Assembly (NCBI RefSeq): GCF_037300705.1
Contig: NZ_CP147776.1
Span: forward strand, 496,001-560,000
DNA: 64,000 bases
Source: Massilia sp. W12
GTDB taxonomy: Bacteria > Pseudomonadota > Gammaproteobacteria > Burkholderiales > Burkholderiaceae_D
Direction of reading: 5' to 3'
Numbering within the stretch: the first letter of the stretch is position 1; each line of letters opens with the position of its first letter. The notes beneath the pieces are model-generated. The model had not been told where the DNA came from and did no database searches. It saw nothing but the letters and a program-made list of their open reading frames with translations. A program made the position numbers and the translations under genes. Positions 36,758 to 44,759 of this stretch are shown one piece after another.

Positions 36758-36875
36758 TTGCCTATGGGTACAATCTCAGATTAACCGTGTTCCATATCCA
36801 ATTGCGGCGGTAGCTTATGTTGCAGGGGCAGCTGCTGTAAATGCGAGCGATGAGTGTGAGTGTAAAAATGACTAA
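36758..36875 (+). pseudogene. RHS tip fragment ending CECKND, copy 2
   Basis: Same 38-codon tip remnant as 17429-17546 (VPYPIAAVAYVAGAAAVNAS then DECECKND). No core is attached. It overlaps the next gene. Confidence 0.55.
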
Positions 36876-37287
36876 CGGGGGGGGTATGATTTTTGATATG
36901 TTGCGGGGGTTTTTTTTTGGTGTTTTCAATAAATTAGAAAAAAATATTTTGAATGCAGTTTCTAATGCGCTGGATGAGGAAAGACGGAATATTTTCCGCG
37001 ATCAAATAGAACGGATTAACTTGCTCCGACGAGATCCTAACGGGAATGAAACTATCTTTTATTGGATGAAGAGAGGCAAGCCATGCCGAGATTTTCCTTT
37101 GATGTTTTCAACTGGGAAAAAGGAAGTTTGCCTGGCAAAAGTTCACATTCGTTACTACGGGAGAACCCTTCCTGCATTAGTAATGTTGCTGGATGGCGCA
37201 ATTTTTAGAATTAAATACAGTCAGTCAGTTGTGAAATTTGATGTTATGGATAATTTTTCGATTGAAGATGTGAAAATTTTCAACTGA
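36868..37287 (+). CDS. Putative immunity protein, copy 2
   Basis: Near-identical to 17539-17958; the few changes are mostly silent. Starts at 36868 or 36886 are possible. Maintenance of the frame in both copies, although both lack a functional toxin, suggests either recent duplication or a retained protective role. Confidence 0.55.
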   Translation: MTNGGGMIFDMLRGFFFGVFNKLEKNILNAVSNALDEERRNIFRDQIERINLLRRDPNGNETIFYWMKRGKPCRDFPLMFSTGKKEVCLAKVHIRYYGRTLPALVMLLDGAIFRIKYSQSVVKFDVMDNFSIEDVKIFN

Positions 37288-37364
37288 AATGGTGTTTTTG
37301 GCTCAGTTCGTAATGTGCAATAGCCGCAGGCGTATTGCACTATCAGCAGACAGTTTAGCTGTTA

Positions 37365-38737
37365 CAGGGTGTTGAAAAACCCTCAGCCATGTCAACCAAA
37401 GCTTGAGCGTAAACATTAAGCAAAAACCATTATCAAGCCAGGCTCACCATGCGCAGCGCAGATATCACACAATACAAACTATTCAGCTATCACGACCTTG
37501 AAAGCCGGATACCGTTGCAGCATCCGATCCGCAAACTGCGGGTGATGGTGGATGGAATTTTGCGACTGATGGATGAAGAGTTTGCAAAATTGTATTCGTT
37601 CACGGGCAGGCCATCCATCGCACCAGAACGATTGTAGCGGGCGAGCCTTCTACAGGTCATGTTCACAATACGATCAGAAAGGCAGTTGGTTCAGCACATC
37701 GAATACAACTTGCTTTATCGCTGGTTTGTCGGGTTGAACATTGATGAGGAAGTTTGGGATCATTCGACGTTCAGCGCCAATAGGGAGAGGCTTTTTAACG
37801 AGAAGATCGCGCAGAAATTCTTTAGCTATGTGTTGCGAATAGCAGAGTGGCGCAAGCTGGTTTCAAATGAGCACTTCAGCGTGGATGGCACATTGATAGA
37901 AGCTTGGGCATCGATGAAGAGTTTCGTGAAGAAAGATGACGATAGTGCGCCGCAAAGTAACCCGCCATCAGACGGAGAGCGCAATCCATCAGTTGATTTC
38001 AACGGCGAAAAACGAAGCAATACAACGCATCAATCGAGCACTGATCCGGAAGCAAGGCTGTACAAAAAATCTGAAGGGGACAAAGCAAGGCTTTGTCATA
38101 TGGGACACGTGCTGATGGAAAACCGAAACGGATTGACCCTCGATACGCCCGTCACTTTGGCGACAGGTACGGAAGAACGAGAGGCTGCGCTGCAAATGGC
38201 GGAGCGCACGGTAAAAAGAGTGGGGGCCACGCTGGCAGCAGACAAGGCTTACGACGCAAAAGAGTTTGTTGAAGACGTGCGTAAGTTGAAGATCACGCCG
38301 CATGTGGCGCAAAAGAAAAATAGCATTGCGATTGACGCCCGCACCACACGACATAAAGGCTATGCCATGAGCATCAAAAAGCGCAAGATTATCGAAGAGA
38401 GTTTTGGCTGGGCGAAGACGATTGGCGGATTGCGTAAGACACGATTTGTCGGCTTGGCCAAAATCAAATGTCAGACGATCTTCACTTTTGCTGCGTACAA
38501 TTTGACGCGCATGGCGACGCTGTTTGGGTGGCCTTTATCGGGCTTCGGACACCCTCAGTACGTCTGGTGAGAGAGAAAATGGCCGAAAAAAGTTGGAAAA
38601 TGATGATTTCCTGAAATTTTCGATTCTATTTTTAAAGCATTTCCACAAAAAATCATGCATTAATTGAAATATGAGCGGAAATTTTTCCATTTCTCAATTT
38701 TTCCACTCAATAAGGACGTGAGAATTTCAACACCCTG
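37365..38737 (+). mobile_element. IS1182-like element (1373 bp)
   Basis: Ends CAGGGTGTTGAAA and TTTCAACACCCTG in inverted orientation, with TTA repeated on both sides (37362-37364 and 38738-38740). One transposase gene, interrupted by an amber codon. The left end also survives at 18036-18113. Confidence 0.85.
37449..38570 (+). pseudogene. IS1182-type transposase with premature TAG
   Basis: The frame starts MRSADITQYKLFSYHDLESR and reaches ...SIAPERL before TAG at 37635. The same frame then continues RASLLQVMFTIRSERQL, HFSVDGTLIEAWASMKSF (Asp), ADKAYDAKEFVEDV (Asp) and KRKIIEESFGWAKTIGG (Glu). A TTG-to-TAG change at a normally hydrophobic position explains it. The element is therefore probably inactive unless the stop is suppressed. 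Confidence 0.88.
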
Positions 38738-38752
38738 TTAAGGAAATACTGA

Positions 38753-38935
38753 TTTAATACCCGTTATGGGTGTGTTACGGTAGATAAAACTCAGCCAGAA
38801 GGGGCGGAAAAATGGAGGCATATGAGAAACATAATCGATGGAACAGTGAAAGGGACTGTTGCTGTTCGAAAAGGCCCGCATTGGTTGAATGGTGCGCAAA
38901 ATGTAATTTATTATGGAATTATGATAATAAAATGA
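38753..38935 (+). pseudogene. Possible RHS tip remnant
   Basis: An open frame without a convincing start (WRHMRNIIDGTVKGTVAVRK, then WLNGAQNVIYYGIM) directly after the IS1182 end and 19 nt before a membrane-anchored immunity-type gene. Its location and AT-rich composition suggest the end of a lost tip. Weak evidence. Confidence 0.3.
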
Positions 38936-38954
38936 ATTAAGGTAGGTTATTCAA

Positions 38955-39509
38955 ATGATTTGGAAAAAATCTGTTTCCACAGAGGAATGCACCAAGTATT
39001 TTTTAATCAATTGCTACATCGAGCTTATGAGTAGAAAGATTGCAAAGAGATTGGCTTTAATTTTTATACTGTTGATTATTTTGTGTTGTGTTATTGGGTG
39101 GACTATTTTTATTTATAATGCTACATCTGAAGTACCTGTCAATGTACGTCGGAATGTGCAAGCGGTTGTAATGGCTGAGCTGAGAAGCTCAGCCATTGGC
39201 GATTATTCATGGGAAAATGAACTTCTTGAACAATCAAAATTAGTGAAATCTATGCCACTTGAAGATAGGGTAAATTATTACCGGGAAATTTTGGTGAGAT
39301 TTGATTTTGATAATTATCGAGGGGTTTTTATGGAAGAAGATGTTATAGCTGATGACTTTTCGCATCTTTATTTGCATCTTATGGAGTATAAAAAAACAAA
39401 AAATTATGAAATGTTATTTTTTGATGGAAAAAGACGATTAAATGATTGGATAATGGTTTTGCAAATAATAGTTAAAAATAAGTGTCGAAAAGACGCGGGG
39501 GAATGTTGA
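38955..39509 (+). CDS. Membrane-anchored hypothetical protein, putative immunity
   Basis: 184 residues with AAGGTAGG eight bases before ATG 38955. One strong membrane helix at residues 31-53 (LALIFILLIILCCVIGWTIF) is followed by a soluble helical, acidic domain (MPLEDRVNYYREILVRFDFD, YRGVFMEEDV) ending KCRKDAGEC. An ATG at codon 25, just before the helix, is an alternative start. No family is recognised. The context (behind a tip remnant) is the only hint of function. Confidence 0.5.
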   Translation: MIWKKSVSTEECTKYFLINCYIELMSRKIAKRLALIFILLIILCCVIGWTIFIYNATSEVPVNVRRNVQAVVMAELRSSAIGDYSWENELLEQSKLVKSMPLEDRVNYYREILVRFDFDNYRGVFMEEDVIADDFSHLYLHLMEYKKTKNYEMLFFDGKRRLNDWIMVLQIIVKNKCRKDAGEC

Positions 39510-39593
39510 CTGAATGAACGGGAACTTGCGTGCGCTGGCACGCGAATTCCTGCTCGATTGGGATCGCAATCTTTGAATTCAAGATTTGAATTC

Positions 39594-39707
39594 ATGAGCC
39601 ACATTCAGCGTGCAAAGCATTTACCCACATGGATGAAGATCGGAACCGCTGGTGTTGCTTCATTTGGAGCAGGAATAGCGATAGGATCTGGTTGCGACTG
39701 TGAGTGA
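39594..39707 (+). pseudogene. RHS tip fragment ending GCDCE
   Basis: 37 codons: a short helix (RAKHLPTWMK), a glycine-zipper-like hydrophobic run (AGVASFGAGIAIGSG) and CDCE then stop. It is like the ends of the tips at 7038 and 24579. The preceding 80 bases contain nothing I can identify. An immunity-type gene follows. Confidence 0.5.
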
Positions 39708-39743
39708 AAGATTGATAATAAATAAATATTTTCTGGAGGAGAT

Positions 39744-40160
39744 ATGAAATTTCCTGTCTTCATTTGTATTGGAAAATCATTGATTTATGTGAATAAGGAC
39801 TTCTTTGAAGGTATTGGACATCTTGATATTGAGGGTAGTGTGTTAGATATGAGTGTCACCAAAACTGGGAGATCGGAGCTGAATTGGATTTTAGATTCAG
39901 ACGGAGTCTTCTTTAAGTTGAACTCAGAAGGGTTGTGTGAGCGAAATTTCTGGCAAAAAATGAAGCTTTTCAGAAGTAAGGAACGACTTAGGATTTCTGC
40001 GGGAAAGAAAATTTCTGTAGGGGAATTTTTATTGCTTATAGATAATTTGCAAGATAGATTTGAGGAAATGATGGTGGTTTATGATTTAAAGAAAAATTTA
40101 GCATTAATTAATATGGAATATATTCTGGATGGTGAAATGATACGAAAATGTTTGATATGA
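39744..40160 (+). CDS. Putative immunity protein
   Basis: 138 residues with a strong GGAGGAG ribosome site six bases before the ATG. Soluble, mixed alpha/beta (FPVFICIGKSLIYVNKDFFE, ELNWILDSDGVFFKLNSEG), no signal peptide. No family is recognised. It follows the GCDCE tip remnant by 36 nt. RHS core DNA begins four bases after its stop, so the junction with module G is a recombination point. Confidence 0.5.
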   Translation: MKFPVFICIGKSLIYVNKDFFEGIGHLDIEGSVLDMSVTKTGRSELNWILDSDGVFFKLNSEGLCERNFWQKMKLFRSKERLRISAGKKISVGEFLLLIDNLQDRFEEMMVVYDLKKNLALINMEYILDGEMIRKCLI

Positions 40161-40163
40161 GGT

Positions 40164-40721
40164 TGCGACGGCGCCGGCAAGCTGATCGCACGTTACGGCT
40201 ACGACCCGATGCACCGGCGCATCTGGAAAGAACAATTCCGTGACAGACAAGGCAATGCGTTGGGACAGGCGCTGCGCACGCTGTATCTGTACAACGATGA
40301 AGGCCTGCTGGCCGAAAGCACGCAGCCTATCAGCCTGCAAGCCGATGGCAGCGCAGTCAGCACAGGCGAAGTCCAGATTCAAGCGCAATACGGCGCCGTG
40401 CCGGGCACAATGTTCGGTACGTCGTATCAATTCGCCAAGCTGAAAGCCGGCAACGGCGAAAGCAAATTCGTCTATCTGCAAAACGACCACCTGGGCGCGC
40501 CGATACTGGCGACGGACAAAGAAGGGGCGGTGCAGTGGAGCATGCGGGCGGATGTGTTCGGCATGGAAAACCAGGTGTGGACGGATGCTGGGCAGGGGAT
40601 CAAGCTGAATTTCAGATTTCCGGGGCAGTATGCGGATGAAGAGACCGGGTTCTTTTATAATTGGCACAGGTATTATGATCCGGGGGGGGGAGGTATATCC
40701 AGTCCGATCCGATTGGGTTGA
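40164..40721 (+). pseudogene. RHS core 3' fragment, module G
   Basis: Starts at [20 protein letters not shown], so only the last 180 residues of the core remain. As in module B, G5-T-G4 has become G9 (40682-40690). The frame reads [14 protein letters not shown] and stops at TGA 40719. A second tract nearby (G7 instead of G6 at 40734-40740) restores the frame after that stop. Confidence 0.8.
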
Positions 40722-41237
40722 ATGGGGGGGATGAATACATACGCCTATGTGCTGGGAAACCCTTTAAATTATGTTGATCCTTTTGGCTTAGATATCATGG
40801 TCATAACAGGGGGTGTTCGTGATGGCAGTGCTAATGTGTTTGGGCACGTTGGAGCAGCAGTGCAAGGTTTCGGCATGGCTAGCTACGGGAACGACACAGA
40901 TTTAGGTAGCTCAGTTTTTGATTACATTTCGAGTCAAAGCATGGCGCGTAATCAGCAGATCACAATTATTCCGACAACTCCGCAGCAGGATGAGTTGGCG
41001 CGAGCCTTTATAAGGAAGCATCCGAAGAAGAACGATGTAGGTAAGTTCGATAATTGTGCAGTACGGACAAACGAACTTCTCAATGCTGCGGGTATCCGGA
41101 CAAAAGGAGTTCCATTTCCAGGAGGCCTTGCCCGAGATGTGCAAAGCATACCAGGCGCAACAACCTATTTTATTCCTCAACATGGGACAATCCCTCTTCC
41201 CATAGTCAACGTGCTTCCCAAATTCGATGGCAAGTGA
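40722..41237 (+). CDS. RHS-G tip, papain-like amidase/peptidase candidate
   Basis: ATG at 40722 abuts the TGA of the core frame. It begins [20 protein letters not shown] with FGL, then the tip. The tip shows VFGHVGAAVQGFGMASYG, a His in a strand, and about 80 residues later KFDNCAVRTNELLNAAGI with a Cys at a helix start. His before Cys is the order of permuted papain-fold enzymes (NlpC/P60- or LRAT-like). A lipoprotein in immunity position fits a periplasmic peptidoglycan-cleaving toxin. The catalytic call is inference from motif order. Confidence 0.65.
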   Translation: MGGMNTYAYVLGNPLNYVDPFGLDIMVITGGVRDGSANVFGHVGAAVQGFGMASYGNDTDLGSSVFDYISSQSMARNQQITIIPTTPQQDELARAFIRKHPKKNDVGKFDNCAVRTNELLNAAGIRTKGVPFPGGLARDVQSIPGATTYFIPQHGTIPLPIVNVLPKFDGK

Positions 41238-41242
41238 TTAAA

Positions 41243-41584
41243 ATGCGAAAAATATCACTTAAGAGGATTTTTTTGGGGTTGCTTTTGATAACCCCAATTT
41301 TGTACATCACATCTTGCAACTTGGTCACTACAAGTAGAGCAAGTGCGTTTGCAATTATCAATGCTGGGGATACGGGGGCTACAGTCATAGACCGCTTTGG
41401 CCCCCCATCTCACATTGAGCGATCAGGTACTTTATTCACTCGCTATACATCAAAACAGTGCCAGCACCCTTGTGTTGAGCGATTGTGGTATGAGAATCGA
41501 CTGTCGTTTGATATGGAAGCATGGTCAGTTACGTTAGATTCCCAAGGCAAAGTGCTTGAAAAAACTCATTGGGTATCTCCATAG
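41243..41584 (+). CDS. Putative immunity lipoprotein (module G), BamE-like fold
   Basis: 113 residues. A signal sequence ends in a lipobox, ITSC (FLGLLLITPILYITSCN), so it is likely lipid-anchored in the periplasm. The domain VIDRFGPPSHIERSGTLFTR resembles the SmpA/OmlA (BamE) type fold common in small lipoproteins. It starts 5 nt after the tip stop. The location of the protein matches a toxin acting in the periplasm. Confidence 0.65.
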   Translation: MRKISLKRIFLGLLLITPILYITSCNLVTTSRASAFAIINAGDTGATVIDRFGPPSHIERSGTLFTRYTSKQCQHPCVERLWYENRLSFDMEAWSVTLDSQGKVLEKTHWVSP

Positions 41585-41586
41585 GG

Positions 41587-41731
41587 GAAGCACAGGCGAA
41601 GTCCAGATTCAAGCGCAATACGGCGCCGAGCCGGGCACAATGTTCGGTACGTCATATCAGTTCGCCAAGCTGAAAACCGGCAACGGCGAAAGCAAATTCG
41701 TCTATCTGCAAAACGACCACCTGGGCATCAA
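41587..41731 (+). repeat. RHS core micro-fragment
   Basis: 145 bp near-identical to the core region [16 protein letters not shown] to YLQNDHLG, joined to the lipoprotein stop at a shared AGCACAGGCGAAG. About 90 bases of unidentified DNA follow before the next remnant. Confidence 0.8.
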
Positions 41732-41819
41732 GGCCGTTGAAATGGCCGGCCCGGTTTTATCGTGCCAACGCGTAACGGTGGTAAATGGATGCGGGTGAAA
41801 TGTAAATGAGCGTGGCAAA

Positions 41820-41977
41820 GGTGCGTTGTACTACGACTGCGCCGGCAATCTGCGCAGTGTGAGCAAGCCGCTGCGCGAGTGCTCCAGCTTCACCTGCAAT
41901 CATGCCGGACTCTTGCTGGAAGTGACAGACACACTCAGTCATAAAACCAGCTTTTCGTATGACAAAGCGGGCAATCT
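41820..41977 (+). repeat. Old, decayed RHS core remnant (continues at 44482)
   Basis: Encodes a diverged version of the core (CAGNLRSVSKPLRECSSFT, HKTSFSYDKAGNL) with several Arg/Tyr-to-Cys changes, unlike the near-identical modules. IS66 copy 2 is inserted in it, and homology resumes at 44482 (GNLIKRADVPSNAWQ) and fades by about 44540. The 220 bases from there to 44760 hold no feature I can support. Confidence 0.7.
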
Positions 41978-42003
41978 GTAAGCGCCCAACGCCCCCATCT
42001 CGA

Positions 42004-43626
42004 TCAGACCTGAATCACAGACCCAAGCGGCAATAGCTCATCCAAGCGATTGGCTGGCCAAGTGGGCAATTTGTTGAGCGTATCAAGCAGCCATTCGTAT
42101 GGATCAAGGCCATTAAGCTTTGCCGTGGCCAGCAAAGACATGATGCAAGAGGCGCGATGGCCGGCGCGTTCTGTGCCGTAAAACAGCCAGTTCTTGCGCC
42201 CGATGGCCACCGGGCGCAAGGCATTTTCCGCCGCATTATTATCTATCGGCAAATCCCCGCTGTGTGCATAGCGCACCCGCGCAGGCCATCGGCTGAGGGT
42301 GTACACGATCGCTTTTTGCAAGCCGGAGGACGGACTGGCGCGGGCGCTGGTTTCATTCAGCCAGGTCTCGAATTCCGCTAACAGAGGCAGACTTTTTTCC
42401 CGTCGCAAATCCGCGCGTTGTTCTACGCACATGTCTTTTGCTTCGCGCTCAATTTCATATAACTGAGCAAAGCGATGCAAGGCTTCGGTGGTGATGGGCG
42501 TTGGACGTGCTGCGTGCAAATCGAAGAATTTGCGCCGCGCATGCGCCATACAGCCCAGCTCCACCACGCCGCCAGCAAATAATGCCTGATAGCCGGAATA
42601 CGCATCCGCCATCAAATAGCCGCTCCAGCCCGCCAGCATGTTGCGCGCGTGCTGTCCCTGGCGTGATGGCTGATAGTCATACACCACAATCCGTGGCCCA
42701 GGCTCCATATCGTTGCTGCGGTACACCCATTGATAGCCGCGCTCGGTTTTGCCGGTTTTCGGCGCTAATTGCGCCACCGGCGTTTCATCGGCATGCAAGC
42801 AGCGCCGCTGTCGCAACAATTGCGCCAAGCGATCCGCCAACGGCGCCAGCGCCACGCCTGTACGTCCTACCCACTGCGCCAGCTTGGTGCGGGACAGGGG
42901 CACATTATGGCGCTCACCGATCTGCTCCAGGCGATACAGCGGCAGATGATCGAGATATTTCGACACCAGCAACCAAGCCAGCACATCGTGCTCAACGCCG
43001 CCGCCGTCAATAATCGACGGTGCGCTGGGCGCCTGATGAATGGATTGGCAAGCCTGACAGGCATATTTCGGATAGCGGTGACGCTTGACGCTGAACACTG
43101 CCGGCTGCACCGATAATTTTTCTGTGACATCTTCGCCAACTTTGCGCATCGCTTTGCCGCATTCCGGGCAGTCGCAACTGGCCGGCTCGTGCAACACGTC
43201 TTCGCGCGGCAAGTGCGCCGCCAGCGGCAGGCGACCAGGGCGCTTTTGTTTGACCGCTTCTTTTTTTGGGGACGCTGCTGCGAGCTTATCCAACTCGGCT
43301 TGCAGCGCCTCAATATCGGCATCCAAATCTTGCTCAAACAAATCGCGCTGCGTGCTGTCAGCCATGCGCTCACTCTTGATGCCGTAACGCATGCGGCGCA
43401 AGTACGTGACTTCTTGATGGAGTTTTTCGTTTTGCTGGCGCAGTTGATCCGCATAGCTTTGCACTTGTGCGGCTTGCTGCTCTGCATGTGTGGCGCGTTG
43501 TGCGAATGCAGCAGCTTTTTGCTCTGCCTGCGTGGCTTGCTCAATGAGCGCCAACAGCTCTTCCCGTAGCGGGGACGGGATGCCTTCGGTGTGTTGCAAG
43601 CGGTGTTTTTGCGCAATGAAATCCAT
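42004..43626 (-). CDS. tnpC: IS66 transposase TnpC
   Basis: 540 residues, the usual length. Leucine-zipper region (IEQATQAEQKAAAFAQRATH), zinc finger (CDCPECGKAM to CQAC), central DDE domain (LHADETPVAQLAP, then MADAYSGYQALF) and the C-terminal [20 protein letters not shown] block with the glutamate. All parts are in one frame, so it is probably functional. Confidence 0.93.
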   Translation of the reverse strand: MDFIAQKHRLQHTEGIPSPLREELLALIEQATQAEQKAAAFAQRATHAEQQAAQVQSYADQLRQQNEKLHQEVTYLRRMRYGIKSERMADSTQRDLFEQDLDADIEALQAELDKLAAASPKKEAVKQKRPGRLPLAAHLPREDVLHEPASCDCPECGKAMRKVGEDVTEKLSVQPAVFSVKRHRYPKYACQACQSIHQAPSAPSIIDGGGVEHDVLAWLLVSKYLDHLPLYRLEQIGERHNVPLSRTKLAQWVGRTGVALAPLADRLAQLLRQRRCLHADETPVAQLAPKTGKTERGYQWVYRSNDMEPGPRIVVYDYQPSRQGQHARNMLAGWSGYLMADAYSGYQALFAGGVVELGCMAHARRKFFDLHAARPTPITTEALHRFAQLYEIEREAKDMCVEQRADLRREKSLPLLAEFETWLNETSARASPSSGLQKAIVYTLSRWPARVRYAHSGDLPIDNNAAENALRPVAIGRKNWLFYGTERAGHRASCIMSLLATAKLNGLDPYEWLLDTLNKLPTWPANRLDELLPLGSVIQV

Positions 43627-43745
43627 GCCTGAAGTGTAACGCTTTCAAGCGCTTTTTCCTGCGTAAACACCATCTTTTTTGCGGTTTCTTTCATGGGATT
43701 TTTTTACCTGATCAAGAACCAGTCGGATCGTTGCCAAAGCGCATT

Positions 43746-44090
43746 TCAATACAGCCAGGCGGGGATGTGGGCAGCGCTCAGACGGCGCCAATCCACGCCT
43801 TTACACAGCCATTCCCATTGTTCTGTGTTGAGCAGAAACACTTGCGCGCCCGGTTCCGGCCAGGTGAAGCCGCCTTGATGCAGACGGCGCTGGCACAGCC
43901 AAATGCCGCTGGCGTCAAACACCAGCGCCTTGAGGCGATTGTTGCGCCGGTTGCGAAACACGTATGCAGCGCCATCCGACGGCGTGCGTCCCAAGCTGTG
44001 CTGAATGCGCGCGGCCAGGCTATCGATGCCGGCGCGCATATCCATCGCTTCTTGCACCAGCCAGATTTGCTTAGGCTGCGGCCAGCTCAC
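43746..44090 (-). CDS. tnpB: IS66 accessory protein TnpB
   Basis: 114 residues from GTG 44090, overlapping the tnpA stop (GTGA). Same sequence features as 12855-13199 (MDMRAGIDSLAARI, VFRNRRNNRLKAL). Confidence 0.88.
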   Translation of the reverse strand: MSWPQPKQIWLVQEAMDMRAGIDSLAARIQHSLGRTPSDGAAYVFRNRRNNRLKALVFDASGIWLCQRRLHQGGFTWPEPGAQVFLLNTEQWEWLCKGVDWRRLSAAHIPAWLY

Positions 44091-44404
44091 GCCAGTTCTC
44101 GCAATAAAGCAGCCAGCCATTGCGCCGGAACATGCAGCGGAATATGCAGCCGCTGCGCGCCGCATTCCAGCGTCAGATTGCCGCTGATGGGGGCAGAAAT
44201 GGCGCCAGTTGGCGCTTGTGCGGCAACCAAGGTCAGCGGCGCGCTTTCAGATCCGCTGCGGCTGCGCTTGATCCAGTATTGCAGGACCGGCAGATTGATT
44301 TCGTGCTGCCGGCAATACGCGCTTTGCGTTTGCCCACTCATGCGCCACGCCCGCACGTGCGCGAGCCATTCTTCTCTGCTTTTCTTCGGTGATTTGCTTT
44401 GCAT
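44087..44404 (-). CDS. tnpA: IS66 accessory protein TnpA
   Basis: 105 residues, same as 12541-12858, with a GGAGGGG ribosome site and an N-terminal helix-turn-helix. First gene of the IS operon. Confidence 0.85.
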   Translation of the reverse strand: MQSKSPKKSREEWLAHVRAWRMSGQTQSAYCRQHEINLPVLQYWIKRSRSGSESAPLTLVAAQAPTGAISAPISGNLTLECGAQRLHIPLHVPAQWLAALLRELA

Positions 44405-44759
44405 ACTTGCCCCTCCTGTTTGATGGGCACAGCATGCGCGGGTTTTGTGGGCTTGGGGAGATGGGGCGGTTGGGCGCTTACGGCAATCTGATCAAGCGTG
44501 CCGATGTGCCAAGCAATGCATGGCAGTATCTTCAATTCCATCAGTTGCTATGTGTCTATGTGCATTCACATGCATTGTCATGATAGAATGAAGACTAATT
44601 ACAATGAGTATGCATTCTATTTGCTTTCCTTGCTGATGCAGCGCAGGGAGCGCTGTAAGGGCATTGTAATTTCCGCCAATTTTTCCACCACATGCACAGG
44701 TGCGCGCCAAGTCAATTTCCTGATAAGTTGGCGCGGTTCTGGTGCAGTCAGGAATCAAG

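Larger units (their letters stand above)
36579..37442 (+). repeat. 864-bp duplicated segment (second copy of 17250-18113)
   Basis: Contains, in order, an IS66-like tnpC fragment (to about 36680), an IS3-like left-end remnant (36681-36757), a tip fragment, an immunity-type gene and the first 78 bp of the IS1182-like element. It differs from 17250-18113 by a handful of substitutions and no net length change. The boundaries are an IS3-like end here and plain IS66-like sequence there. Confidence 0.9.
41978..44481 (-). mobile_element. IS66-family element, copy 2, intact (2504 bp)
   Basis: The inverted ends GTAAGCGCCCAAC are flanked by the 8-bp duplication GGCAATCT (41970-41977 and 44482-44489). 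tnpA, tnpB and tnpC are all open, so this copy can be the source of copy 1. Confidence 0.95.
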
